Program-made: the position numbers and the translations under genes
The notes under the pieces: model-generated
What the model was told of the DNA's origin: nothing
Database searches by the model: none
What the model saw: only the letters and a program-made list of their open reading frames with translations
Shown: positions 15,445 to 24,522 of the stretch, piece after piece
Layout of the letters: every line of letters begins with the position of its first letter
Numbering within the stretch: the stretch's first letter is position 1
Assembly (NCBI RefSeq): GCF_030247605.1
Contig: NZ_JAOTSB010000005.1
Location: 62,001 to 126,000 of the forward strand
Direction: 5' to 3'
Source of the DNA: Acidaminobacter sp.
GTDB lineage: Bacteria; Bacillota; Clostridia; Peptostreptococcales; Acidaminobacteraceae
DNA length: 64,000 nt

Positions 15445-16521
15445 CTATAAACCCGCAGCCACCCTCACCATCTCTTGATGCTTTGGATCTTTGGTTCTGG
15501 TGCTGTGGAGCTTGCTGTCCCTGAAGTGCAGACAGAAGTGTCCGGAGACGCCGTTGTTCTTGACCATGTCGAAATTGTAGCCATAACCATACCCGGCTGA
15601 ACGGTCGTTGATGTATTTGCCTTCAGGCTGATTTTCAAGTCCCGCATGGGGCATGCCATTCATGGAGGCTGCGATAATGCGGTTGTTGAAATGGACGAGA
15701 ATGGCTCTGCGGGACCAGTTGTAGGAGCCGCCCCAAAGCTTCTTAATAATCTCTGCGTCCTCTTTTGTGACAGGCTCAATGTCCGCATGGACGCCGCCGT
15801 AGGTGACTTTCACTTTAAATATTGTACCCGTCTTAAAGTCCTCCAGCGTCAGAACCGTGGAGCCGCGCTTCAGCGACCCCTGAATGTCATTCCAGGTGAT
15901 ATATTCGCCCACTCGGCGCTCGCCGACACCTCTCGAAATGACCGTCTGTTCAGATGCAGCTGAAGCCGTGCCATCTGTAGTCGTCAGCAATATGTACCCC
16001 AGCTCCGCCATCTTGGCAAGAACGGCTTCACCCGCGTTGCCATCCACTGTCATGTTAAATTTCATCTGGAAAGTCTTGATGGCTTCTTCAGTCATGGCAC
16101 CATAAAAATCTGTAGGCTTGTCGATGTCCAGATAGCCAAACTGCATCAAAGTCGATTGAATCCAGTAAACGCTTTTGGAGGTATCTCCAAATTTGTAGGT
16201 CGCCCTTTTGACTTCAGGAATCCTGTTTTGAGTCTGCAGCTGGGCCAGAGTGCTTGTGCCTGCAACGCCGTCTGCTGTCAAACCGACACTTTTCTGATAA
16301 GCTTTTACAGCCTGTTCAGTCGTTGGACCGTAGTTCAAAGTATACGCATGGTTCTTGTAGAAGCCTGCATCGTTCAGTGCCCGCTGCAGCCAGTAAACAT
16401 CCTTGCTCACGGAACCCAATTTATAGACGGGCTGTTTAAAGTGCTCCGCCACGTCTGCAAAGCCGCTTCCTAGCGCCAATGTGCCGCCTATCAGCAGCAA
16501 TGTCATCACCTTTTTAATCAT
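15445..16521 (-). CDS. Exported protein with two peptidoglycan-binding repeats
   Basis: About 358 residues from ATG 16521, which has GATGGAGG five bases upstream. A signal peptide is visible (MIKKVMTLLLIGGTLALGSG). Two PG_binding_1 domains follow: YKLGSVSKDVYWLQRALNDA, with AVKAYQKSVGLTADGVAG, and YKFGDTSKSVYWIQSTLMQF, with AIKTFQMKFNMTVDGNAG. The last 170 residues form a separate domain with conserved-looking motifs (GGVHADIEPVTKEDAEIIKK; RRAILVHFNNRIIAASMNGM; GVSGHFCLHFRDSK). The H-C-L-H and D-S-K-L-H pattern suggests a metal or catalytic site, but I do not recognise the family by name. It probably acts in the cell wall. Confidence 0.85.
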   Translation of the reverse strand: MIKKVMTLLLIGGTLALGSGFADVAEHFKQPVYKLGSVSKDVYWLQRALNDAGFYKNHAYTLNYGPTTEQAVKAYQKSVGLTADGVAGTSTLAQLQTQNRIPEVKRATYKFGDTSKSVYWIQSTLMQFGYLDIDKPTDFYGAMTEEAIKTFQMKFNMTVDGNAGEAVLAKMAELGYILLTTTDGTASAASEQTVISRGVGERRVGEYITWNDIQGSLKRGSTVLTLEDFKTGTIFKVKVTYGGVHADIEPVTKEDAEIIKKLWGGSYNWSRRAILVHFNNRIIAASMNGMPHAGLENQPEGKYINDRSAGYGYGYNFDMVKNNGVSGHFCLHFRDSKLHSTRTKDPKHQEMVRVAAGL

Positions 16522-16599
16522 AAAATCCTCCATCGGCAAAATTTATTATGTTAACTATACATGCCGATGGCAGATAAATCAAGGCTTTTAGGTTTTTTG

Positions 16600-17316
16600 T
16601 TACTTTTTAATCAAGGTCCGAACCACGTAGGACGCCATGAAAAAGCCCGATACAGGGGGCACGAAGGACACGCTGCCCGGTGTAACCTTTCTGGGATTCG
16701 ATGTATTTGGATCTAAATTTTGGGGTTCCACCGGCAGTTCTGTGGAATACACTACCATGAGTTTTTTTACACCGCGTGCTTTCAGCTCCTTGCGCATGAC
16801 TTTCGCCAGCGGGCAGACTGAGGTCTTGGAGATGTCCGCCATAACCAGCCGGGTCGGATCCAGCTTGTTTCCGGTACCCATGGAGCTCACTACCGGGATG
16901 CCGCGTTCCTGGCAGGTCACAATCAGGTGCAGCTTTGACGTGACCATGTCTATGGCGTCTATGACGAAGTCGAAACCATCGGCAAAAATCTCTTCAGAAG
17001 TGTCAGCGTCATAGCGCTGCTTGACAGCATTCACCTGAATTTCCGGATTGATGAGGGCGATGCGCTCCTTCATGACGTCGACCTTGTATTGGCCGATGGT
17101 CGTGTCAAGGGCATGGAGCTGGCGGTTTATATTCGTCAGCGCAATCCGGTCGAAGTCGATGAGAGTCAGGCGGCCGACACCGGATCTGGCCAGGGCCTCA
17201 GCCGCAAAGGAACCCACGCCGCCTATGCCAAAGATAGCCACGTGGCTATTTTTAAGGATGTCCAAGCCTTCGGAGCCTAAGACCATTTCGGTACGTGTCA
17301 ATCTGTTTAAATCCAT
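16600..17316 (-). CDS. tcdA: tRNA threonylcarbamoyladenosine dehydratase (ThiF/E1-like)
   Basis: 238 residues. The E1-like nucleotide-binding motif is VAIFGIGGVGSFAAEALAR (about 27-45), followed by LIDFDRIALTNINRQ and the VIDAIDMVTSKL segment. The candidate catalytic region is SVCPLAKVMRKELKARGV. This pattern fits TcdA (CsdL/YgdL), which cyclises t6A in tRNA to ct6A, better than ThiF or MoeB. It starts 4 bases after the pepT stop, as the last gene of an aminotransferase-pepT-tcdA unit. No terminator of note follows. Confidence 0.9.
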   Translation of the reverse strand: MDLNRLTRTEMVLGSEGLDILKNSHVAIFGIGGVGSFAAEALARSGVGRLTLIDFDRIALTNINRQLHALDTTIGQYKVDVMKERIALINPEIQVNAVKQRYDADTSEEIFADGFDFVIDAIDMVTSKLHLIVTCQERGIPVVSSMGTGNKLDPTRLVMADISKTSVCPLAKVMRKELKARGVKKLMVVYSTELPVEPQNLDPNTSNPRKVTPGSVSFVPPVSGFFMASYVVRTLIKK

Positions 17317-17319
17317 CTT

Positions 17320-18549
17320 TCAAACCGCCTTTTCAGCAAAACGGCGTACAGTTTCGACTATGACTTCAACAGCTTTATCCATGGAGGCCATTGGGATGTA
17401 CTCAAAACGGCCGTGATAATTGTGTCCGCCTGTGAAAATGTTTGGCGTCGGAAGGCCCATGTATGAAAGCCGCGAGCCGTCAGTGCCGCCGCGGATGGCC
17501 TTGATGAGGGGCTTGACCCCCACTGCTTCCATGGCGCCTTTAACCTCTTCCACGATCTCCATCACCGGCAGAATTTTTTCTTTCATGTTGAAGTAGGAGT
17601 CTTTGAGGAGCAGCTCAACCGTGCCGGCGCCGTGCCTCTGGTTCATGTAGCCTGCGGCTTCGGTCATGAGGCGCTTTCTTGCCTCAAATTTTTCCAGATC
17701 GTGGTCCCGGATGATGTAGTGGAGCTCTGCGAGCTCGACGTCACCCTTCATTTCGTTCAGGTGGAAGAAGCCTTCATACCCTGTGGTGTGCTCCGGCCGC
17801 TCCGCTGCCGGAAGCATAGCGTTGAAAGTCATGGCCAGATGCTGGGAATTGACCATTTTGTCTTTGGCGTTTCCAGGATGGATGTTGCGGCCGTGAAACT
17901 TCACTGTCGCAGAGGCGGCGTTGAAATTTTCGTATTCCAGTTCACCAAGTTCTCCGCCATCCAGGGTGTAGGCGAAGTCAGCTGCGAACTTTTCAACCTC
18001 AAAGTGGTCTGCGCCCCGGCCAACTTCTTCGTCTGGTGTGAAACCTATTTTGAGGTCCCCTCTCGGGATTTCGGGATTTGCCATAAAGAATTCCACCGCG
18101 CTCAGGATCTCTGCAATACCTGCTTTGTCATCCGCGCCGAGAAGCGTTGTCCCGTCCGTGGTGATGAGGTCTTGACCAGTATATTTTAGGAGCTCCGGGA
18201 AGTCCTTTGGCGACATGATGATCGTTTGTTCCTGATTTAAAAGAATGTCCCCACCATCATAATTGTTGATGATCCGCGGATTGACCCCAGTCGCTGTGAA
18301 GTCCGGGCTGGTGTCCATGTGGGCGATTAAGCCAATGACCGGCGCCTTTGGCGTGTTGCCCGGCAGCGTTGCCATGAGATAGCCGTTTTCGTCCAGGCTG
18401 ACGTTTTGAAGGCCCATGGCTCTCATCTCTTGCTCGAGAAGCTTCGCGAGCTCGAACTGTTTTTTCGTGGAAGGTGTGGTATTGGAGTGGTGATCAGAAG
18501 CGGTATCAATTTTAACGTATCTCAGAAATCTCTCATGTACAGGATTCAA
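17320..18549 (-). CDS. pepT: Peptidase T (tripeptide aminopeptidase)
   Basis: About 409 residues from the TTG at 18549, which aligns with known PepT N-termini (HERFLRYVKIDTASD) and avoids overlap with the upstream gene; GGGAG is 10-11 bases upstream. An M20-family dizinc site is visible: the first metal ligand in GLIAHMDTSPD, bridging Asp in TLLGADDKAGIAEIL, the catalytic Glu pair in GFTPDEEVGRGADHF, Asp in AYTLDGGELGE and the last His in FTGGHNYHGRFE. It cleaves N-terminal residues from tripeptides in the cytoplasm, fitting amino-acid fermentation. Confidence 0.96.
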   Translation of the reverse strand: MNPVHERFLRYVKIDTASDHHSNTTPSTKKQFELAKLLEQEMRAMGLQNVSLDENGYLMATLPGNTPKAPVIGLIAHMDTSPDFTATGVNPRIINNYDGGDILLNQEQTIIMSPKDFPELLKYTGQDLITTDGTTLLGADDKAGIAEILSAVEFFMANPEIPRGDLKIGFTPDEEVGRGADHFEVEKFAADFAYTLDGGELGELEYENFNAASATVKFHGRNIHPGNAKDKMVNSQHLAMTFNAMLPAAERPEHTTGYEGFFHLNEMKGDVELAELHYIIRDHDLEKFEARKRLMTEAAGYMNQRHGAGTVELLLKDSYFNMKEKILPVMEIVEEVKGAMEAVGVKPLIKAIRGGTDGSRLSYMGLPTPNIFTGGHNYHGRFEYIPMASMDKAVEVIVETVRRFAEKAV

Positions 18550-18556
18550 GGTGAAT

Positions 18557-19390
18557 TCACTCCCAATCGATTTTTTCAAGCGAGGTTTGGACAATGCGGT
18601 CATAGCCTTCCTGAAGCTTTTTGAGGATCGGATTTCCAGGTGAGTTGATTTTCTGATCGTCGATCTGCGCCACCGGCAACAGTCCTATGGACGTGCCCGT
18701 GATAAAGCAGGCATCATAAAGGTATGCCTCCGAAGCCTTGATTTCGGCCTCTTCAAAGGCTATGCCAAGTTCTTCTATTGCCGCGAGCAGCTTCTGACGG
18801 GTGATCCCCAGCAGCACGTGATTTGATCTTGGCGTCAGCAGACGGTCGCCCTGGACGAAGAAAACGTTGGAGCGGCTGCCCTCTGTAATGCGGCCCTCGC
18901 TGTCCACGAGCAAGCCCTCAAAGATGTCCGTGGTCTCTCTCAGGTTATCCACTTTGGTGCTGAGTTCTGTATTGATGACCTTGGCGTTTGGATTTTCTCT
19001 TTCCACGTGCATCAGAACTGTTTTGACGCCGTTTTCGTAATAGTCTTTTGGCGGATAAAAGCTCTTGACCGGAAAGACCACATAGCTGAACGCGCCGCTT
19101 TCGAGATAGCCTGCGACTATTTTCAGATTGTTGTCCTTGATCTCACAGTGCGCCACGACTTGCTTCATGTCTTCTGCGACAGCCGCTTCAATGCCTTCCA
19201 TAGGCATGCCTAAAGTCAGACCGGATTGCTTTAGTCTTTCTAGGTGCTCTTCCATGAACAGCGGCTTGCCCGCCATGATCCGGATAACCTCATAAATGGT
19301 CTTGCCTTGAAACGGCCATTCTTCTAAATCGTACGCATAATACACCTGACCGTCCGCGGCCACAAACGGCAAATTGGATGTTATTTTCAA
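18557..19390 (-). CDS. Class IV aminotransferase (branched-chain/D-amino acid type)
   Basis: About 277 residues. PLP-family features: FMEEHLERLKQSGLTLGMP near the N-terminus, the presumed Schiff-base lysine in NAKVINTELSTKVDNLRE, and the cofactor-binding DSEGRITEGSRSNVFFVQGD motif. GITRQKLLAAIEELG and the C-terminal ITGTSIGLLPV complete the fold type IV pattern. Substrate cannot be told from sequence: D-alanine, branched-chain and aminodeoxychorismate lyase members are all close. TTG 19390 is preferred over a GTG at 19399 that lies inside the GGGGTG ribosome site. It heads the unit with pepT and tcdA. Confidence 0.88.
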   Translation of the reverse strand: MKITSNLPFVAADGQVYYAYDLEEWPFQGKTIYEVIRIMAGKPLFMEEHLERLKQSGLTLGMPMEGIEAAVAEDMKQVVAHCEIKDNNLKIVAGYLESGAFSYVVFPVKSFYPPKDYYENGVKTVLMHVERENPNAKVINTELSTKVDNLRETTDIFEGLLVDSEGRITEGSRSNVFFVQGDRLLTPRSNHVLLGITRQKLLAAIEELGIAFEEAEIKASEAYLYDACFITGTSIGLLPVAQIDDQKINSPGNPILKKLQEGYDRIVQTSLEKIDWE

Positions 19391-19521
19391 ATGGTTCACC
19401 CCATGTCTGAATGTAATTTATGTCTATTCGCTTAATAGTTTAACATAAATTCATGGGAATTTGTCTCAATTCGCATATCATTGCGCACTGCTTCTGTTGC
19501 GCTTTTTATCATCAACAAGAT

Positions 19522-20691
19522 TTAAAGGGCCTGCAAATAATCCACCACATCTACAATCACGCCGTTAGATTTATATACTCGTGGGATCCGCTTATCAATT
19601 CTGCAAATAATTTCATGCGTATTAGTCCCCAACCAATCTGCCATATCTTCAATCCAAATCTTATTAACATCATCGCCACCGAAAAGAGTTACTGTATCAC
19701 CCACCTTAACATCAAGACCTGTTACATTTATCATGCATTGATCCATGCAGATCCTTCCCACAACCGGAACTCGGCGACCTTTCACCAACACATTTGCTTT
19801 TCCACTAAGCATTCTCGAAAAACCATCAGCGTATCCAATAGGTAAAGTCGCGATCTGCTCATGTCCTCTTGTAAAATATTGATGGCCATAACCTATCCCA
19901 TATCCGGGAGGTAAGTCTTTTAAATGCGCGATGGTCGTTTTCAAAGACATGACTTCTTTTAATACAATCGATTCATGAGAAACATTTCCAGACGGATAGA
20001 GACCATAAAGCATTATGCCAGGCCTCACCATATCCATGCAATATTCCGGAAGATCAATAATACCCGCACTGTTGGATACATGGCGGATAGGGATTATAAC
20101 GCCGCATTTCTCTAATTTATTGGTTATGTTGATAAAAATTTCAATCTGCCTTAATGTGGAGGATTTGTCGATGTCATCCGCAGAGGCAAAATGTGTGAAG
20201 ATCCCTTCAATCTCTAAGCCTGGCATTTTGCTCATCTCAAGAATGTCTAAAATGGTTTGATTTCCGGGCATCATACCAATTCTTCCCATACCAGTTTCAA
20301 TTTTTATATGTACTTTAATTCTCTTACCTGAACAAACGGCAACATGATTGTATCCTTTAGCAGTTTCAAGATCATACAGAGTTTGAGTTAGATTGTATTT
20401 TACTAGAACATCAGCTTGATCTGCCGGTGTATAACCCAACACCATAATGCCAGGATCAGGATACTCCTTTCTAAGTTGAACCGCTTCAGTCAAAATGGCA
20501 ACTGCAAGCCGATCCGCACCGTGATCCAGCAGTGTTTTGGCCGAAATGACAGCACCATGGCCATAGCCATCAGATTTAATGACTGCTAATATTTTGCAGT
20601 CTGGTTTGAGACAGCGCTTGACCTCCTTAATATTGTGTTCCAAATGATCAAGATTGATTTCTGCCCAAGCAGGCCTCATAATTCTATCCAT
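19522..20691 (-). CDS. alr: Alanine racemase
   Basis: 389 residues. The PLP lysine is K39 in ILAVIKSDGYGHG. The second catalytic residue, a tyrosine, lies in PPGYGIGYGHQYF. Other family motifs are HIKIETGMGRIGM, THFASADD and GRICMDQCMINVTG. It converts L-alanine to D-alanine for peptidoglycan or, given the neighbours, for alanine utilisation. ATG start with a run of G residues 5 bases upstream. It is divergent from an XRE-cupin regulator and close to a Na+/alanine symporter, suggesting a local alanine function rather than the housekeeping copy. Confidence 0.96.
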   Translation of the reverse strand: MDRIMRPAWAEINLDHLEHNIKEVKRCLKPDCKILAVIKSDGYGHGAVISAKTLLDHGADRLAVAILTEAVQLRKEYPDPGIMVLGYTPADQADVLVKYNLTQTLYDLETAKGYNHVAVCSGKRIKVHIKIETGMGRIGMMPGNQTILDILEMSKMPGLEIEGIFTHFASADDIDKSSTLRQIEIFINITNKLEKCGVIIPIRHVSNSAGIIDLPEYCMDMVRPGIMLYGLYPSGNVSHESIVLKEVMSLKTTIAHLKDLPPGYGIGYGHQYFTRGHEQIATLPIGYADGFSRMLSGKANVLVKGRRVPVVGRICMDQCMINVTGLDVKVGDTVTLFGGDDVNKIWIEDMADWLGTNTHEIICRIDKRIPRVYKSNGVIVDVVDYLQAL

Positions 20692-20848
20692 TTCTTTACC
20701 CCCCCCAATGCGTCTACTTTATTTGCCAATCCATTGACTTCCAGATAGAAAAAATCTTTAGAATTTCATTTTTTGAATATCAATCCTAATACATACTTGT
20801 TATTATTCATTTTCCAAGGTACAATTTGATTAAATATTATTAATTACA

Positions 20849-20865
20849 GTTTAACTAGGTTTAAC
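20849..20865. promoter_or_regulatory. Direct repeat GTTTAAC, possible operator
   Basis: GTTTAAC occurs twice, at 20849-20855 and 20859-20865, separated by TAG. It lies between the divergent alr and XRE-cupin genes in very AT-rich DNA. The 11-base periodicity would put the two sites on one helix face. Binding by the neighbouring regulator is an inference. Confidence 0.4.
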
Positions 20866-20920
20866 CCAAGTGTCAATTTTTATTTAATTTAATTAAATAC
20901 AATTTAATCGGAGGCCGTAT

Positions 20921-21475
20921 ATGTCTGAAGTCAATATTGGCAAAAAAATTCAAGAATATAGAAAATTTAAAAACCTAAGTATTAAAGAGTTGGCGGAAAA
21001 ATCTGGCGTAACATCTTCTTTGCTCAGCCAACTTGAACGAAATTTAGCCAACCCATCAATAAACACACTCAAAACTATAGCGAATGTGCTCGATGCGCCA
21101 TTGTTCAGTTTTTTCATGGATGCCGGAGAAACAGACTCATTCATTGTCAGATTAGGAAACAGAAAAAAATTAATTTTTCCATCTAATGAGGATTTCACTT
21201 ATGAACTGCTCACACCAGATACAAGTGGCGCAATTGAGTTTCTGTTAATGTCACTTGCGCCTCACACAAAATCCTCCGATCTTCTGATTGGACACGAAGG
21301 TGAAGAAGTCGCATATGTAACAAAGGGCAAAGTACAACTCTATTTTGAAAATGAAGTCATCACTTTGTTTCAAGGAGATAGTATAAGGATTCCTCCGTTT
21401 TATAAGCACAAATGGGAAAACGAATCCTCAGAACCTGCTGAAGTCATCTTCGCAGTTACACCGCCTTCATTTTAA
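20921..21475 (+). CDS. XRE-family regulator with C-terminal cupin domain
   Basis: 184 residues. The N-terminal helix-turn-helix (about 7-62) reads IQEYRKFKNLSIKELAEKSG, then VTSSLLSQLERNLANPSINTL. The C-terminal cupin (about 110-180) has the HEGEEVAYVTKGKVQLYFENE and LFQGDSIRIPPFYKHKWENE motifs, though metal ligands are only partly conserved. Proteins of this type (PuuR, SutR-like) sense small metabolites and regulate nearby amino-acid or amine genes. CGGAGG lies 10 bases before the ATG. It is divergent from alr and convergent with the Na+/alanine symporter, and likely controls one or both. Confidence 0.92.
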   Translation: MSEVNIGKKIQEYRKFKNLSIKELAEKSGVTSSLLSQLERNLANPSINTLKTIANVLDAPLFSFFMDAGETDSFIVRLGNRKKLIFPSNEDFTYELLTPDTSGAIEFLLMSLAPHTKSSDLLIGHEGEEVAYVTKGKVQLYFENEVITLFQGDSIRIPPFYKHKWENESSEPAEVIFAVTPPSF

Positions 21476-21490
21476 AGTTAATACACTCAA

Positions 21491-21527
21491 AATCAAAAGA
21501 GCAGCCAATAGGCCGCTCTTTTTGATT
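21491..21527. terminator. Bidirectional terminator
   Basis: AATCAAAAGAGC-AGCC and GGCC-GCTCTTTTTGATT form a stem with an AATA loop. T-runs flank it in both directions, so it can serve the XRE-cupin gene (+) and the symporter gene (-), which converge here. Confidence 0.9.
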
Positions 21528-21611
21528 TAACTCATTTGAATGCAATTCAGTTTATTTTCATTTGATTAATGCCTCAATGCAGCTAGCCATTCTGAATAAG
21601 ATAGTTTTCAA

Positions 21612-22961
21612 CTAAGCTGCCTTCTTAAAAAAATCATTTGAAAGGCGTCGCACTTCAGGTGATAAGATTGTCAATGCTATCAAATTTGGAATGATCAGAA
21701 GGCCAAGTGCACAATCCTGAATCAGCCAAACCAATTTGATACTACTGACACTTCCCACCGCAATAGCGGCAGGGAATAGAATTCTGTAAACCCAAGCTAC
21801 ATCTTCATTCGCCAAATAAAGCAAACTAACATGTCCAAAATACCACTGACTCATTAATGAAGTCCCAGCGAACAACATCAAACTCACAGAAACAATGACA
21901 CTCATCCAAGGAGCAACCGTACCAAATGCAGTTGAAGTCAACAAAGATGGGTTAACTACTATGTTATGAACCCCTGTGAGAAGTATGACAAACCCAGTGA
22001 TCGAACAAATTATAATGGTGTCAATAAATACATCAACTATCCCATAAACCGCTTGTCGAACAGGATGATCCACAGCAACCGTAGAATGGATCACAGCAGC
22101 AGACCCTTCGCCAGCTTCGTTGGAATACAACCCTCTTGATACGCCATATCGCATGGCTTCTTTTAAGGAAAATCCCGCAACACCACCAATTCCAGCTTTT
22201 AGCGAGAAGGCTCCCTCAATTATAGACATAAAAACATCAGGAATTTTGGCGGCATTCACAACAATTACGATCAACCCGCCAGAAACATATAACAGCGCCA
22301 TAAATGGCACAATCCTTACCGCTACTTTGGCGAGTCGCTTCAATCCACCTGCTGCAATGGCGCTCATAATCAATGCCAGAATAATTCCGGTGATCCACTC
22401 AGAAACCCAAAATCTATTTCGCATCACATTGGCTATCGTATTTGACTGAATTAAAGTGCCTCCTAAATTTTGAGCAAATAGCAAAATAGCAGCCACAACA
22501 CCTAACCAGCGGCAAGACAACCCTTTCTCTATGTAATACATCGGGCCGCCCATGACTCTACCGAGTCTGTCCTTTGTATGATAATGAAGTCCAAGAACAA
22601 TTTCTCCATATTTCGTTGCCATGCCTACCACCGCAGCGACCCACATCCAAAATAAAGCCCCAGGTCCTCCTGATAAAATTGCAGTAGAGACACCGACAAT
22701 ATTTCCGCTCCCAACAATGCTTCCAACCGACGTACAGAGCGCCTGAAATGAGGTAATAGTCAATGAAGTTGACTTTTTTTTCTCTTTCAGCTCTAAAATA
22801 GGTTGAAGGAATACTTCACGCACAATAAATGGGATCTGTTTGAATTGGACAAAGCCGGTCATTACAGTGTATAAGAGCCCGACACCAATTAATGCTGCCA
22901 GGAGCCAGTCCCCCCATAGAAACTCAGCGAATTTTTCGAATAGGTTCTCAATCCGTTCCAT
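21612..22961 (-). CDS. Sodium:alanine symporter (AGCS family)
   Basis: 449 residues with about ten to eleven hydrophobic helices. AGCS motifs are clear: FQALCTSVGSIVGSGNIVGVS, PGALFWMWVAAVVGMATKYGE, and SRGLYSNEAGEGSAAVIHST; GTSLMSQWYFG lies near the C-terminus. It imports alanine or glycine with Na+. GAGGTG lies upstream of the ATG. The 98 bases before it may carry a promoter of its own. Together with alr and the XRE-cupin regulator it forms an alanine-related cluster and depends on the sodium gradient kept by the Mrp and V-ATPase systems. Confidence 0.95.
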   Translation of the reverse strand: MERIENLFEKFAEFLWGDWLLAALIGVGLLYTVMTGFVQFKQIPFIVREVFLQPILELKEKKKSTSLTITSFQALCTSVGSIVGSGNIVGVSTAILSGGPGALFWMWVAAVVGMATKYGEIVLGLHYHTKDRLGRVMGGPMYYIEKGLSCRWLGVVAAILLFAQNLGGTLIQSNTIANVMRNRFWVSEWITGIILALIMSAIAAGGLKRLAKVAVRIVPFMALLYVSGGLIVIVVNAAKIPDVFMSIIEGAFSLKAGIGGVAGFSLKEAMRYGVSRGLYSNEAGEGSAAVIHSTVAVDHPVRQAVYGIVDVFIDTIIICSITGFVILLTGVHNIVVNPSLLTSTAFGTVAPWMSVIVSVSLMLFAGTSLMSQWYFGHVSLLYLANEDVAWVYRILFPAAIAVGSVSSIKLVWLIQDCALGLLIIPNLIALTILSPEVRRLSNDFFKKAA

Positions 22962-23059
22962 AATTCACCTCAATTTTACCAAGTCAGGCTGCGAGCTTTT
23001 GTGTAATCACTATCTACTTTGAAGTTGTATACATTAGATTGCTGCTAGAAAGTATGAAC

Positions 23060-24409
23060 TTACTTTTTGTTCATCTGTAAATCTTCTGTTGGGAATCTTT
23101 CACATAGATTTTCACCTTGAGCAGTCGGTATTGGAATTCCCATTAGAGCCGCCAATGTCGGAGCCACATCCACCAGATTACAGCTGCCCAAATCCATACC
23201 TTTTGGTATTCGAGGCCCCATCATACAAAATGAAGCTCTCATTTCATCAAATTCTTCACTATAGCCGTGCTGTGCCTTTTGAATCAACTCGTTTGTCATA
23301 TAATCACCACAAATATCATCCCTGATTTCGTATCCTTTCTGAGCCACAAGCACATAGTCTGCTTCAGAAAATCCTTTCCGGTTTAATCTCGCTTGGTCTC
23401 CAGTCAATACTTCCAAGATTCCGTTATCACCTTCTGTTCTCAACTGATCCATTAGAAGGCTAAGTTTATCTCTGGATTCAAAGTCCTTAGAATCCTTCAA
23501 TCTTATTTCACAGGTGCCGCCAGCTCTTTGAGACCATGCACGCCACGAAATCATATGATTTTGCTCGTCCACACTGATGAGCCCAGCTTCTTTAAGCTTG
23601 ACATTTGGTCTTATACAATGATGATTGTCCAGACTTCCATGATCAGAGACCATACAGATTACCAAATCTCTTTCAGATATTTCATAGGCTGTATTTATTA
23701 GGTCGCCCACCATCTGATCAATCTGTTCTAAAGCTCTTAGCGCTTCAGGGCTATATACCCCATTAATGTGCGCCGTCTCATCAAACGAAGCAAAATAGGT
23801 CGACATAAAGAAAGGTCTCACATTATCATGAGTTTTTATTTTGTTCCTAAGCAGCCATACGGCTGCCTCTTTTCTTCTGCGATCTCCATCAACTGTTAAA
23901 TCTAGGCCACCAGGAAATCGGCCTATCTCTTTTTCCATTTCTGAAGCAAGCCCCTGCGGCACGGAGACAGCATCGATAAATTTGGTGTCTAAAGGTGATC
24001 CATCCCACCAAAACTCAGGAACTATATAATCGCCTTGTGCGCCAACTGAAGTTGGAAATGCAACACTTGCTGAACAATAACCATGTTCCTTTGCAAGTTT
24101 CCACAGTGTTGGAACATTATCACTTACAAACCAATGCCATGCGCCTTTATGGCTCCCATCAGGATCGAACATGATATTGTTGTATATACCATGGGTATCC
24201 GGATAAGTTCCAGTAATAATAGTTTGATGGCAAGTATAAGTAAAGCTTGGAAATACACTCTTGACACCTTTGGAAGCAAATACTCCATTATTGATAAAGA
24301 ATTCAGAAATATTAGGTAAGATCACACCAAATTTTTGGGGATCAGTAATAAACTCAGGCTTAAGAGCATCCACTGATATTAAAAGAAAGTTTGTTTTCAG
24401 ATGATTCAA
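23060..24409 (-). CDS. Alkaline-phosphatase-superfamily phosphodiesterase (NPP-like)
   Basis: 449 residues, cytoplasmic (no signal peptide). The start motif LLISVDALKPEF holds the first metal Asp. The nucleophile is most likely the Thr/Ser of VFPSFTYTCHQTIITGTYPD, as in nucleotide pyrophosphatase/phosphodiesterases. Metal ligands appear in FASFDETAHINGVYS (D..H), CMVSDHGSLDNHHCIRPN (D-H) and KAQHGYSEE (H). Substrate is unknown; the family includes phosphonoacetate hydrolase and other organophosphate enzymes. The TTG at 24409 has GAGGTG eight bases upstream. An ATTTCACA box overlaps the leader, as in the divergent DeoR/MFS promoter region, suggesting shared control. Confidence 0.88.
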   Translation of the reverse strand: MNHLKTNFLLISVDALKPEFITDPQKFGVILPNISEFFINNGVFASKGVKSVFPSFTYTCHQTIITGTYPDTHGIYNNIMFDPDGSHKGAWHWFVSDNVPTLWKLAKEHGYCSASVAFPTSVGAQGDYIVPEFWWDGSPLDTKFIDAVSVPQGLASEMEKEIGRFPGGLDLTVDGDRRRKEAAVWLLRNKIKTHDNVRPFFMSTYFASFDETAHINGVYSPEALRALEQIDQMVGDLINTAYEISERDLVICMVSDHGSLDNHHCIRPNVKLKEAGLISVDEQNHMISWRAWSQRAGGTCEIRLKDSKDFESRDKLSLLMDQLRTEGDNGILEVLTGDQARLNRKGFSEADYVLVAQKGYEIRDDICGDYMTNELIQKAQHGYSEEFDEMRASFCMMGPRIPKGMDLGSCNLVDVAPTLAALMGIPIPTAQGENLCERFPTEDLQMNKK

Positions 24410-24411
24410 CT

Positions 24412-24419
24412 ATTTCACA
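24412..24419. promoter_or_regulatory. ATTTCACA box upstream of the phosphodiesterase gene
   Basis: ATTTCACA lies 3-10 bases upstream of the start codon of the phosphodiesterase gene. The same octamer occurs twice in the DeoR/MFS intergenic region. A repressor bound here would block translation start or elongation. It is a candidate DeoR-type operator by repetition only. Confidence 0.4.
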
Positions 24420-24522
24420 CCTCATTTCATAAACTTGTTCGACTCAGCTCAAAATTCACTTTTTTATTGTTACATTAGAACCAGATTCGTTCATTATTAA
24501 TTCGCTTTTTAACTTCGACATA

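Noticed and set aside
16600..17316. ThiF or MoeB adenylyltransferase
   Set aside because: The E1-like frame fits TcdA better in length and C-terminal pattern, and no thiamine or molybdopterin gene adjoins it; the MoaD-like gene is 44 kb away.
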